DNA of 64,000 nt from contig CAVNZM010000009.1 in NCBI GenBank assembly GCA_963693365.1, forward strand, positions 7,502,001 to 7,566,000, written 5' to 3'. Position numbers and translations under genes: made by a program. A model generated the notes under the pieces. It ran no database searches and was not told the origin of the DNA. It saw only the letters and a program-made list of their open reading frames with translations. Numbering within the stretch: the first letter of the stretch is position 1; every line of letters starts with the position of its first letter. The DNA is from Amoebidium appalachense. Lineage: Eukaryota > Ichthyosporea. Of this stretch, positions 29,530 through 64,000 are shown one piece after another.

Positions 29530-29650
29530 AGGGGTAGTAGTAAATTTGGCGGGGGGGAAGGGGCGGGGGAGCCCCCACTTTGGACAGGTGCCGCCCCCCT
29601 CCCCCCGCCCCCCTCCTCCCCCGGGGGGGGGACTTACCCATCTCACAGCT
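29530..29650. repeat. G-rich then C-rich segment
   Basis: GGCGGGGGGGAAGGGGCGGG followed by CCGCCCCCCTCCCCCCGCCC and then GGGGGGGGGACTTACC. The two strands could pair as a long imperfect hairpin. It lies inside the TIR-bounded segment. Confidence 0.5.
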
Positions 29651-30231
29651 GCAGGCTGCCATAATTACGGTATTAGTTATGACCTGATCGTCTACCATGA
29701 TTAGGACTATAGTTTCGCAGCTGTTTACATACACTTAGTTCCCAAAACGTAAGCATTGAAGGTTGGTACTTGGACCGCTTAACGACATGAAACTCATTTG
29801 GGCTACACCCTTTGTTCATTGATGCTCGAGGAGCCCCTGCCCCCCTCCCTCCCCCCCCCCTCTCCCCCTCCCTCCCTCCCTCCCTCTCTTTGCGGGCCTG
29901 GGCGGGATTGAGTCTCGTCTCCAGTCTCCCCACCACGGGCTCCGCGCGCACACACATGCACAAAATTTTACACGTTCCTGCACACACATGCATATATGTG
30001 TACAACTTGCGCACACGTGGTGCACAAACCAGCGATGCGCACAAAACATAAACATGCAGGTGCACTCATCCACACCAAACACACATACAATCCCCGCCAC
30101 ACAGACACAAACAAACATGGCAATACGAGAACGTTTAATAATTTATATTTACGTAATATTCGACAGTACCAACGAATACAGCCTTTGTGGGTGGAAAAGA
30201 TGTTTGCCATCACGCGCAGGCGCGGAGGGGC

Positions 30232-30330
30232 CCCGAAGAGGGGGGGGGGGGGGGGGACCACTCACCTCGCGGAGGTGGGTCCCCCCAGGAGGGGGTGGGG
30301 GCTTGGGGGTAAGAGGGGACCACCAGGCGG
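30232..30330. repeat. Poly-G with GGACC/GGTCC inverted repeats
   Basis: A poly-G tract leads into GGACCACTCACCTCGCGGAG, then GGTGGGTCCCCCC and later GAGGGGACCACCAGG. These short inverted repeats could form stems. It lies inside the TIR-bounded segment. Confidence 0.4.
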
Positions 30331-30694
30331 AACGTCGATATTTACTACAAAACCCCACCACCATCACCTCGTTACAATCAAAAATCCCTTCCGAACAGTC
30401 ACTGGATCACTGTTGCCGCGAGAGTTGCCCTCACACGTACTGACGGTGTGCACGCGCTGCGATGAACTTTACGTTCGCTGCAGGCGTCCGAATTTTCCTT
30501 ACACTCTCGCGACCGCGTGCATGCTTTCTGTCGCGGCGCCTGGACGGTTCGATAGAGTCCAGTGTTCGCTGAATGTGTAAGGAAAAATAAGGAGCCATCT
30601 TAGTAGGTGGCAGCGGCTTAGTAGTTAGATTGCATGGAACTGGCGCCTGACGTCACAAGTGTTTGCGCAAACTCGTGTCATAGCCCGTTTATCT

Positions 30695-31158
30695 ACTCCC
30701 CCAGGAGGCCTTACTTGCGTTAACATAAGTCACTAGCTGCATTTGATTGGCTGCGCTGGAAAACGCAGTAGGCCGTCAAGTGAGGCTGGGCCCCTGACGA
30801 TGTCCGCAGCAATACAAAGTGCATAAACTCCAGACCCCCGTTGTTCTGCAGAGGCAAATATGAATTTTCTCGCCCAATAAGTGTCTATAAACATCTTAGT
30901 GTGCATACGGTATGGTTTGGTTTCGTACAAACACTGGTGGTGGTGTTGCCAATCAACATCGCATTACTGTACTGTAGTGTCAAAATATGCGCGAATTTTC
31001 TCGATTACTTCTAATTTGATGAGCATAGCAATAAAGCCATTGTAGAAAAAAAAAAAAGAAATTCAATATATAGGCCTAGACATTATAATTATAAACCAGG
31101 CCAATATCCAAGTCACTATCATAGAAAATTTTATTCACGTGCATACAGCTGCTCAGAT

Positions 31159-31199
<41 letters not shown>

Positions 31200-31567
31200 T
31201 AGCTCCCCCCCCCCCCCCCCCCCCCCCACACCCCCCCCACAGTGCCCCCCCCCCCCGCGGGGCTCCTTTCACTCACCCGATTTCCCCTCAAGCTGCTCCC
31301 CCCGTTTCCCCCCCTCGCCCCAAAAACACACAAACATGCAGACGACCGTTCGCGTTCGTATGTGAGTGTGCGGGAACACATATCATCAAGCACTAATTAG
31401 CTTAGTAACACGCGTGCACATGTATGCACACATGTGTATATATGCACGTACACCTGGACATGTGCATCCAACTTAACCATACATGTACACGAAGCATTAT
31501 CATGTACAGGGCATGTGTGTAAAATTTTGGCGAGAGATCACACACACATCACCCAAAATGCGTCGAG

Positions 31568-31601
<34 letters not shown>

Positions 31602-32663
31602 TCCTCCTCCTCCTGGGCGGTCACCACCACCACCACCAAAAAAAAAAAAAAAAAAAAAAAAAATAATAATAACAACAACAACAATAATAATAATAATAAT
31701 AATAATATGATAATATGATAATAATAACCCTCAAAACTAGAAGAAAAAAAAAAGAGGCGGGGAAGACAAAATATGTAAAATGAAGCAAGTTTTGAACCCC
31801 CCCCCCCCCCCCAAAAAAAAAAAAAAAAAAAAAACACTTACTCACCATGTACCCGGCTTAGGTGTGGCGCACCCAATCGTCTGTACCATAATTAACCTTC
31901 ACTACAATGTCCATAAAATGAAAATGTCGTTTTGTGGGAATTCATTAGACCCCCCCGCATTTTACACTGCATGGGCCGGTGTAATGTACCGGACGGACAG
32001 ACGTGATGTGTCAGATATCACGTAGCCTATTTAAGAAATGCCTGCACTGCCACGTAAGTCCTAGTACATTGTTTCTAAATGGCTGGGTTTTTGGCAAGTG
32101 CCACGTCCAGAAGCATGCATCTGATATATTCATATTATATCTAACCCGGTCCGTATGAAATTTCAAAAATATAAAATGCACGCCTGATACGGAAAAGATC
32201 ATACACGTACATCCCACGGGCCTCTCAAAGTTTACCATCTGCCATTACATCATAAGTTATAATCTCTCTCTAGTATACATGCGTAGCTACACTGGTTATC
32301 CATTACATTACCTTAAGTTTACACGACTCACCCCAAACTTTCTAATGTCTGTGTCGGGCAATGTTACTAAAGTGTCTTTATATGGTAATTACGCACTCTC
32401 TAAGGAAGGTGATCGCACCATATATAGGCAAACTTGTGTAGTCTCATTCTTAACATATATAAAGCCCAGGTATAATTCCGATATTAGCATTCATGGACAA
32501 TTCTATATCTAACAACCCACAGGCCATTTCGGTCGGGTGAGGACCGTATCCCGCTCCTCTAGATCTACACACGCTACCCCCCCCCCCCCCCCCAAAAAAA
32601 AAAAAAAAAAAAAAAAAACCATCATCAAAAAGAGAATAAAATAGAAAAAACGACCGCGGCGGG
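30695..32663. other. Spacer with poly-C, poly-A and AAT repeats
   Basis: No gene recognised. Poly-C at 31160-31199 and 31570-31599, (A)n and (AAT)n at 31640-31710, C-run plus A-run at 31797-31834 and again at 32578-32618, the last just downstream of the RTK stop codon. Confidence 0.7.
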
Positions 32664-51046
<18,383 letters not shown>

Positions 51047-51860
51047 GCTGTCGAGGGTACAAAAAAAAAAGAAGACCTAGTGGTCCATGCTGAGTGTATG
51101 GTGGCCGAATTATGTTGGATGCCGGCTGGTTACTGTTGACTGACTAGGTTGGTTACTGTTGACTGACTAGGTTGATGTGTGCTGCAAGAGGCTTACTATC
51201 GTGGTGCTACTCTATATTAGAGCTCAATTCAAAACTTGTGTTCTGTACTGCCTCACACTCCGAAGACATGAGCCCAAATTTCTGTTTACTACTGTCACCT
51301 TCCTTTGTTTTTTGGAAGTTGTAGGGAAACCAAGTTGCTGCCTGGCAGCCAGCCCAGCCGGGCTTAGTCTTCAAGGCTATGTACCCACTGGCTTACGAAA
51401 GTACGCGTCGTAGCCCTACGGAAAGGTAGCCCTACGTAAGTGGCTGAGCACTACTACGCCGCGGGAAGCGAAATACAAGTGATGTTGAGCCGGGCCGCAG
51501 GGAGACAGCACTCAAAGTCAGGGTTAGACAATACCCCAAAAATACCCTAAAAAATACCCCACTGCCAGAAAAAAATACCCCGCCTGGAAGAGGCTGGGGT
51601 ACACTACCCTTCCTGCGTAGGGTACGTGGCCGGATAGTGGAGTGTACATATAGCCCCCCCCCCCCCCCCCCCCCCCCCCCCAGGGGTGGGAATTCGGTGA
51701 TAGGCTATTATTTTCATGCATGGGATAGTTCGGAACTTCGCTCGGTTATCCAGCACTCAGCATTATCCAGCACTCAGCAGTTAAGTAAAATGAATTTTGG
51801 TCACCGTAATGGTAAAATTGGGGAACCTTTTGACATAATCTTAAGGTTTTGGGGGCTTTT
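51047..51860. other. RTK upstream region
   Basis: The RTK promoter and leader should be here. A 23-bp unit GGTTACTGTTGACTGACTAG... is duplicated at 51128-51173. Poly-C at 51654-51681. The segment 51530-51600 repeats the word AATACCCC four to five times. No TATA box is convincing. Confidence 0.5.
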
Positions 51861-52196
51861 TGTTGACATTAAGTTACAATTTTCATCGCCGCTGGTGCCA
51901 CTTTTGTGCTGAACTTTTTAATCGCAAGCATGTTGATAGGTGTGAGTTTTTATGTCGCGTTTTACCTCTTTCCCTACGGGTGTCTGCTACACTAGCTGGC
52001 AATGTGAACACTTTAGACTTTTGGTTGAATTCTGTTGGTCGTCACATTGAGTATTTATATGATTTTCACAGTGTTCAGGTATCTCAGTATGCACTTGTTA
52101 CTGGATAACTCGTGAAGTTTTTATTGTCTTCTCTGTATGCCGTGCATACTTGCATATCTTTCCGTCGAATAAATCCAGTCAAAAGAAGAAGAAAAA
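51861..52196 (+). mobile_element. Possible 3' end of a non-LTR retrotransposon
   Basis: A plus-strand frame ending at 52108 reads RRWCHFCAELFNRKHVDRCEF, a C-x2-C-x7-H-x3-C pattern like the zinc knuckle after LINE reverse transcriptases. It is followed by a short 3' region with AATAAA at about 52169 and an A/G-rich tail (AAAAGAAGAAGAAAAAAG). No reverse-transcriptase motif remains upstream, so this would be a 5'-truncated copy. It could equally be the last exon of an unrecognised gene. Confidence 0.3.
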
Positions 52197-52397
52197 AGTT
52201 ACGATGTCATGGCCTTACACCAGTCTGATGGTTATTTTCGTTTTTTTTTTTTTGGCGCAAAACTCCCTCCCTTCAGTCAAAACACAGCCTTCAAGTCAGT
52301 TGTCAGGTGACTCAAAGCCGGTTTTTTTTTAAGTTCTCACGTGTCACGCTTTCACCCGTGTTGTTTTTGGGCCCTTTCGCTGTAGGTCACTCTCTCC

Positions 52398-52690
52398 ATG
52401 GGCAAACACGCGCTTCCTAGGGTAGCCCCTGTGGCTGCCAGCACTCGGCAGCCTGACCATCGCTTTTCAGATGGGAAGGAGCAGTCGAAGCCTGGCCCTA
52501 AAACACTCAAGTTGGACGATTTTCTTAAACACGCTCGCGGTGGTCAAGGCAAAGAAGGCCAAGCAGTCTGGTACGGTCGCCACTGAAAAGTCTGTGGGCC
52601 AGAAATCGGGTGCTAATATTTCGGTTGCCAAGGAGGTGGCGGAGGTGGTGGAGGAAAATGCAGCCGTCTCTAACCCCCCGGCCCGGGGGA
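52398..52690 (+). CDS. Lysine-rich open frame, probably broken
   Basis: ATG at 52398 opens a 62-residue frame (MGKHALPRVAPVAASTRQPD..., LDDFLKHARGG). Around 52535 the protein-like text moves to another frame (VKAKKAKQSGTVATEKS...KEVAEVVEENAAV) that runs into a G-run at 52690. Either a one-base shift has broken one gene or two frames overlap. It starts 200 bp after the retroelement-like tail, so it could be the 5' end of another element. The product is unrecognised. Confidence 0.25.
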
Positions 52691-52980
52691 AGGGGGGGGG
52701 AGGCCTAGGGGGGGGGGGGGGGGGGGGGGGGGGGGGAACAACGAGAGGGATATTACGTTGGAACTGGAAAGAAAGCCCAGTTGCCTGTAGGCGGAGGAGA
52801 CAGGCAGAGAGAGAGCTGGGAGGGTAGTGAGGGAGGGGGTGGGGGTGGGGGGGGAGAGGGGGAGGCTTCGGAGAGAAAGAGAGACCGGGAGTCTCAGAGC
52901 ACCGTGAGAGAGGGGGAGAGAGAGAGACAAAGAGACTCTCGGGGAGAGAGGGAGAGAGAGAAAGTAGAGAGGAGAGGGGG

Positions 52981-53072
<92 letters not shown>

Positions 53073-53277
53073 AGAGCGAGTGATTGAAAACTGCCTGAGA
53101 GAGAGACTCGGGGCGGGGGGAGGGGGGGGGGGGGAAGGGGGGGAGACGGTGAGAGAGAGAGACAGAGAGACAGAGAGAGGGAGAGGAGGAAGAACGTGAA
53201 GAGAGAGAGACAGTCCGGAAAGCTTGGGGGAAGAGGGGGCAGAGAGAGAGAGAGAGAGAGAGAGAAAGAGTGAGTGA

Positions 53278-53311
<34 letters not shown>

Positions 53312-53460
53312 AAGAAAGAGACTGGGGGGGGGGGGGGGGGGGAGATAGAGAGATAGAGAGAGAGAGCGAAAGAAAGAGAGAGACTGGGGGGAGGGGGAGA
53401 GAGAGAGAGGGAGAGAGGCAGAGGGAGGGAGGGAGGGAGGGAGGGAGGGAGGGAGGGAGG

Positions 53461-53558
<98 letters not shown>

Positions 53559-53572
53559 AGAGAGACTTCAGA
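52690..53572. repeat. Poly-G and (GA)n repeats
   Basis: G-runs at 52691-52736, then almost pure GA-rich sequence with (GA)n at about 52980-53070, 53240-53305 and 53465-53553, GGGA repeats at 53418-53460 and G-runs at 53116-53145 and 53325-53342. Confidence 0.93.
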
Positions 53573-54444
53573 TCTCTAGAAGGGGGTGCGCGGGCGCCCC
53601 AAGAGAGGAAGTGACCGTAAGAGAAATCCTCAGGAGAAAGAATTATCTAAGAAACAACACCGTTGAAGCTAGAGACACGGAGAGAACTTAGCACACAGGA
53701 ATAGGTGCGAACGTGGTGACACTAAGCAAAGCTTTTCAGCGGGCGGCGCGCTGCGCGCGCCTCAGGTTAGTCAGCAACACAATGTCTCTATCCTGAGATG
53801 AACAGGCGATTATAACACCTAAAAGAAAGTTAGACTGGCTGTCTCAGGTTATAACGATGCGGGTAGGCGAGTGTGACATGCGTGCTCGGTGAAAACAAAA
53901 TCCCTGAGTTTCAAAAGCACCTGTTTCAAGTGTGCTTTGGCTTCTGAGGGGCTGCCCGCCAGAGGATATATTTACATATTAGCGGATAAGTATACAAAGA
54001 TTTATCTGATCTATCCAAAGTAAGTATATCCTGGAAATACCCCACCTTTCGCGAGGCCAAAATAGATGACGTCACAAAACTTCGGAAAATACCCGACTTG
54101 AAACCCAAATGTCGAACCCTGCTCAAAGTGACTAAGCCCCCGGCCTGGTTGCAGTGAAACGCCAGCGATAGCTTTAGCCAATCAACGTTGGGCACAAGCT
54201 AGATGCACCAATCATTTTGTTTATTCTGGTATGCGGTTTAGATTCTTCAATGATGACGCAATCAGTTGAAAAAGGGCCGAGCTGTGACGCACGTGTTTTT
54301 CGATTTGAACGGTGTTCAGTGCAGTTTCAGTGGTGGCTTCACTTGACGTTTTTCTTTTGGGTTTAAAACTTTAGCCCGGCCAAAGAAAAACCACAAACCG
54401 AGTACAAAATCCCTTCGACGAAAGATTGCCTTGGAAACATCAAC
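53573..54444. promoter_or_regulatory. Upstream region of the cupin gene
   Basis: Unique sequence with TGACGTCA at 54067-54074 and a CCAAT motif (AGCCAATCAACG) at about 54175. No other gene is supported. The start context of the cupin is AACATCAACATGAAG. Confidence 0.35.
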
Positions 54445-54795
54445 ATGAAGTACACACGCATTTACACAGGCGCGGACCAGGAAGCACACTTTGAGGATGT
54501 GGATGTGCCCCTACACGATCAAGGAGACATTGGTTTTCTCTCAACTACTTTCAAGGCCACAGGAGTGATTTTCCGCGAAACTCCTGGAACATATCACTAC
54601 CAGTGGCACAATGCACCGAAACGTCAGTTCGTGGTGGTTCTGGAAGGGAAGGTGGAAGTGGAGGTTGGGAGTGGAGAAAAACGTCTGTTCCAAACTGGCG
54701 ATGTCTTTCTAGCTGAAGATACAACAGGGAGGGGCCACATATCGCGTGCTATCGACGGTAAACCAAGGAAGTCTCTTTTTATTACCCTAGAATAG
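54445..54795 (+). CDS. Small single-domain cupin protein
   Basis: An uninterrupted 116-residue frame starting at ATG 54445. The double-stranded beta-helix cupin signature is clear: PGTYHYQWHNAPKRQFVVVL with the histidines and glycine of motif 1, GKVEVEVGSGE, and motif 2 as FQTGDVFLAEDTTGRGHISR. Close relatives of this short type are widespread in bacteria, plants and fungi, and most lack an assigned reaction. The two histidines and the acidic residue suggest a metal site. It is the only intron-free gene in the window, and its flanks lack the homopolymers seen elsewhere except a 40-base T run 110 bp downstream. No signal peptide. Confidence 0.8.
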   Translation: MKYTRIYTGADQEAHFEDVDVPLHDQGDIGFLSTTFKATGVIFRETPGTYHYQWHNAPKRQFVVVLEGKVEVEVGSGEKRLFQTGDVFLAEDTTGRGHISRAIDGKPRKSLFITLE

Positions 54796-54898
54796 CCGTT
54801 TTTGCTAGTTGGTAGCTTCGGTTTTGTTGGGAAACCGCTTCCCAACAGGTGACTAAGTTGTCACTTACATTTCCAATTTGTGCTGTAGGGTCCTACCG

Positions 54899-54942
<44 letters not shown>

Positions 54943-56372
54943 GTTCTACATAGAAACCTTTCGTTCGCCTTTTTCGTATGTGTTTTCTGTTAACGGGAAA
55001 CATCTGTTATATACACCTAGGTTTTTACGGCTGCTAAGTTTTTTGGGGCATGTGTATGGTTTTCGTTTTATTTTTCCGTTCTGGGCTCTCCCAGTGGTAT
55101 CCTAAAGATGAAGCTTGATGCTTTGCGACCCACAACACAAAATCTTGGTAGCCCATTAAGTGAAGCCATCTCGTGACGTGTATGTGTGTGCAGTGCGTCT
55201 GAGCGTGCGTGTATGCGTGCGTGTGCTTGTGTCTGCGAATGTGTGTGTGAGTGTGTGTTTGTGTATTCGTGTGTGTGTTTGCAACAACGTGCATGCGGGG
55301 CCAGGCTGGGGGGAGGGGGGGGGGGAAGGGGGGTTGGGGGGGGCGGGCGGGGAAGAGGGAGGCGAAGAAGGACAAGGGTGGCTGATGCGACGTGTGTGGC
55401 TGTGTGAGGGGGGGAGGGGGGAGGGGGGGGGAAGGGGAGGGGGGGGGGGGGGGGGGGGGAGCGAGGACTTGCGAAACATATAAAAAGTAGCATGCGGTTG
55501 AATAGTCAAAAACACAACGGATCCTGGACGAGCAAGAAGGGGTGGGGAGCTGCTGTCAACATGCAGGTGCTTCGAGGGTAAAAACCGTGCTTGGAGGGAG
55601 GAGGGATATAGGGATATAGTATCGGTACTCGGGAATCCAAAATATGCAGTCGCCTAGTAGCCTACAAGTATAAATGGAAAATTCGACGGCGTGACGGGAG
55701 GGAGGGGGGTCTGAGAAAGGAGTTACATCTCGCTGACGGAGGAAAGGAGCGATCGAGTGGAAAGAATCCAAGTTGGGCCACGTTTTAGTATTGCGTTGGG
55801 GCTTTTCCAATGAGAATATTAGTGTCGACAAAAAGTACGGTTGATTATCTCGGCCCGAAAGGCGATGGCGGCGACGAGGGAGGTGGGTGAGGGGAGGGGA
55901 GGAGGGTGTTCAAGATGTGTGTGTGGTGGGGGGGGGGGGAGGAGGAGGAGGGAGGGGGGGGGGGGGGGGGAGGGGGGGGCTGTGGCCGAGGACTGTGCCT
56001 GAAAGGGACTCTAAAAATCGATTCGCGCCAAAACTCCCGCCCAGCCAATCAAATTGCGCTGCACATTTCTACAATGTGCTGACGGTTGCGAGTTCTCCAC
56101 ATCTGTCTCGGAGGAACTTGAAGCTTTCAGGAGGCCGGATTAGCAGGCAAAATAAGTTGGCAAGGCCCGAAACATAGCCCAGAAATAGCGTACATACTGG
56201 TTTATGCGAGTGCTATAGTTTTTGAAAACAGTTTTTTAGTTCAAGAGCAGGACACGAGTTCTTGTCTTCTTTCCAGAGGGTTCCACTTAGCTAAGTTCTT
56301 TCAACCCTGTTTTGTTTTCTCATTTCTGGAAAAACCACATTATCTATAAGGGTTTGATTCTTAGAATTCGTC
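54796..56372. other. Spacer between cupin and unrecognised gene
   Basis: Poly-T of about 38 bases at 54904-54941, GT/TG-rich and G-rich repeats at 55180-55460 and 55860-55980, and unique sequence at 56000-56370 that should include the promoter of the next gene. No coding region is supported. Confidence 0.6.
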
Positions 56373-63467
<7,095 letters not shown>

Positions 63468-63484
63468 GTAATAACAGAATATCC

Positions 63485-63540
<56 letters not shown>

Positions 63541-63567
63541 AACGATAATAATAATAATAATAATAAT

Positions 63568-63904
63568 AATAGACACATTTTAATATAATACATTTTGAAA
63601 AGTATAGTACAAGTATATCGCCGACCTGCCAAATCTGGTAAGATCTCGAAAAAGAAATCGATATACTTAAGTATTTCGATCATATGAACAGGCCAAAAGA
63701 TATACTTCGGAAGTATAGTATATCTTTTGGCCAGATCGAATTTGATTGGAGCTGAACACGTCGAATGCGCACCAGGGACGGGTCGGCTGTTCGCGATATA
63801 CTTTCTATTACTAAACAATAAGTGGTACGGTAAAATTGACCACATCAAAAAAGTATAGTATAAATATATCGAGATATACTTATACTAAGTAAAATGTGTC
63901 TATT
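63568..63904. mobile_element. MITE-like element with 15-bp terminal inverted repeats
   Basis: AATAGACACATTTTA at 63568-63582 and its exact reverse complement at 63890-63904 bound 337 bp of AT-rich sequence with no coding capacity. Sub-terminal stretches (AGTATAGTACAAGTATATCG and its inverted relative) extend the symmetry. A perfect 16-bp hairpin lies inside. The left end abuts an (AAT)n microsatellite, so a target duplication cannot be judged. Confidence 0.6.
63691..63732. other. Perfect 16-bp stem with 10-nt loop
   Basis: GGCCAAAAGATATACT at 63691-63706 pairs fully with 63717-63732 around the loop TCGGAAGTAT, in the centre of the MITE-like element. Confidence 0.85.
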
Positions 63905-63924
63905 TTATTTAACTAAAGTTAGTC

Positions 63925-64000
63925 ATGAGGTGATAGCGCAGATGATTGGGTCTATGGCATGAGCTGATACGGAAACATAGAGACCCCATGCTGGACATAA
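63925..64000 (+). pseudogene. Decayed duplicate of exon 6 of the unrecognised gene
   Basis: GAGGTGATAGCGCAGATGAT through CATGCTGGACATA repeats 63378-63452 with about four substitutions and one inserted G. The insertion shifts the frame and a stop codon follows (ATG GCA TGA). It cannot replace exon 6. It lies just outside the MITE-like element and runs off the window. Confidence 0.85.

Larger units (their letters stand above)
28555..30694. mobile_element. Segment with 62-bp terminal inverted repeats
   Basis: The left end 28555-28616 and right end 30633-30694 are inverted copies, 60 of 62 bases identical, beginning AGATAAACGGGC and ending GTTCCATG. Each carries the 12-bp palindrome GTTTGCGCAAAC and the palindrome TGACGTCA. 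The 2.0-kb interior has no recognisable transposase, only short open frames (for example 88 residues at 28812-29078) and C/G-rich stretches. This fits a non-autonomous DNA transposon. No target-site duplication is visible at the boundaries, so an inverted duplication of a regulatory segment remains possible. Confidence 0.6.

Overview
The window is nuclear DNA of a eukaryote with long, repeat-filled introns and small exons. Five of the six intron-containing gene models, all rebuilt here by matching splice phases, encode recognisable or partly recognisable eukaryotic proteins: a PH-domain protein, the copper chaperone COX17, a possible BCL7-like protein, S-adenosylmethionine decarboxylase (AMD1), a PRA1/ARL6IP5-family membrane protein and a very large receptor tyrosine kinase (RTK). 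The sixth is an unrecognised nuclear-looking protein. A canonical RTK catalytic loop (HRDIAARN) on a protein with a bacterial-type beta-helix ectodomain suggests a unicellular holozoan (ichthyosporean, filasterean or choanoflagellate grade) rather than an animal, plant or fungus. That placement is inference. There are no bacterial operons, rRNAs, CRISPR arrays or tRNAs that I can support. Layout: 1-3565 (-) PH-domain gene, running off the left end; 3.6-6.3 kb repeats and weak exon candidates; 6355-7085 (-) COX17; 7.1-7.9 kb a divergent promoter; 7896-11875 (+) possible BCL7-like gene; 12.73-12.75 kb facing poly(A) signals; 13349-16300 (-) AMD1; 16.3-23.0 kb no recognised gene, mostly CT and other simple repeats; 23055-28025 (-) PRA1-family gene in seven exons; 28555-30694 a DNA segment bounded by 62-bp terminal inverted repeats; 32664-51046 (-) the RTK in twelve exons (1802 residues); 51-53.7 kb retroelement-like debris and GA repeats; 54445-54795 (+) an intronless cupin; 56373 to beyond 63467 (+) an unrecognised six-exon gene, open at the right; 63.57-63.90 kb a MITE-like insertion followed by a decayed copy of the last exon. 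The introns are unusual. They are packed with poly-C/poly-G tracts (up to 57 identical bases) and (CA)n. On the sense strand of each gene, several 5' splice sites run almost straight into poly-C, and several 3' splice sites are simply the last CAG of a (CA)n tract. A dispersed element of about 400 bp ending in poly-C occurs at least ten times, always in the orientation of the surrounding gene. Small tandem duplications repeatedly copy the 3' end of an exon plus adjoining intron. All gene models come from reading the sequence by eye. Exon phases agree at every junction, but no transcript or homology search supports them.
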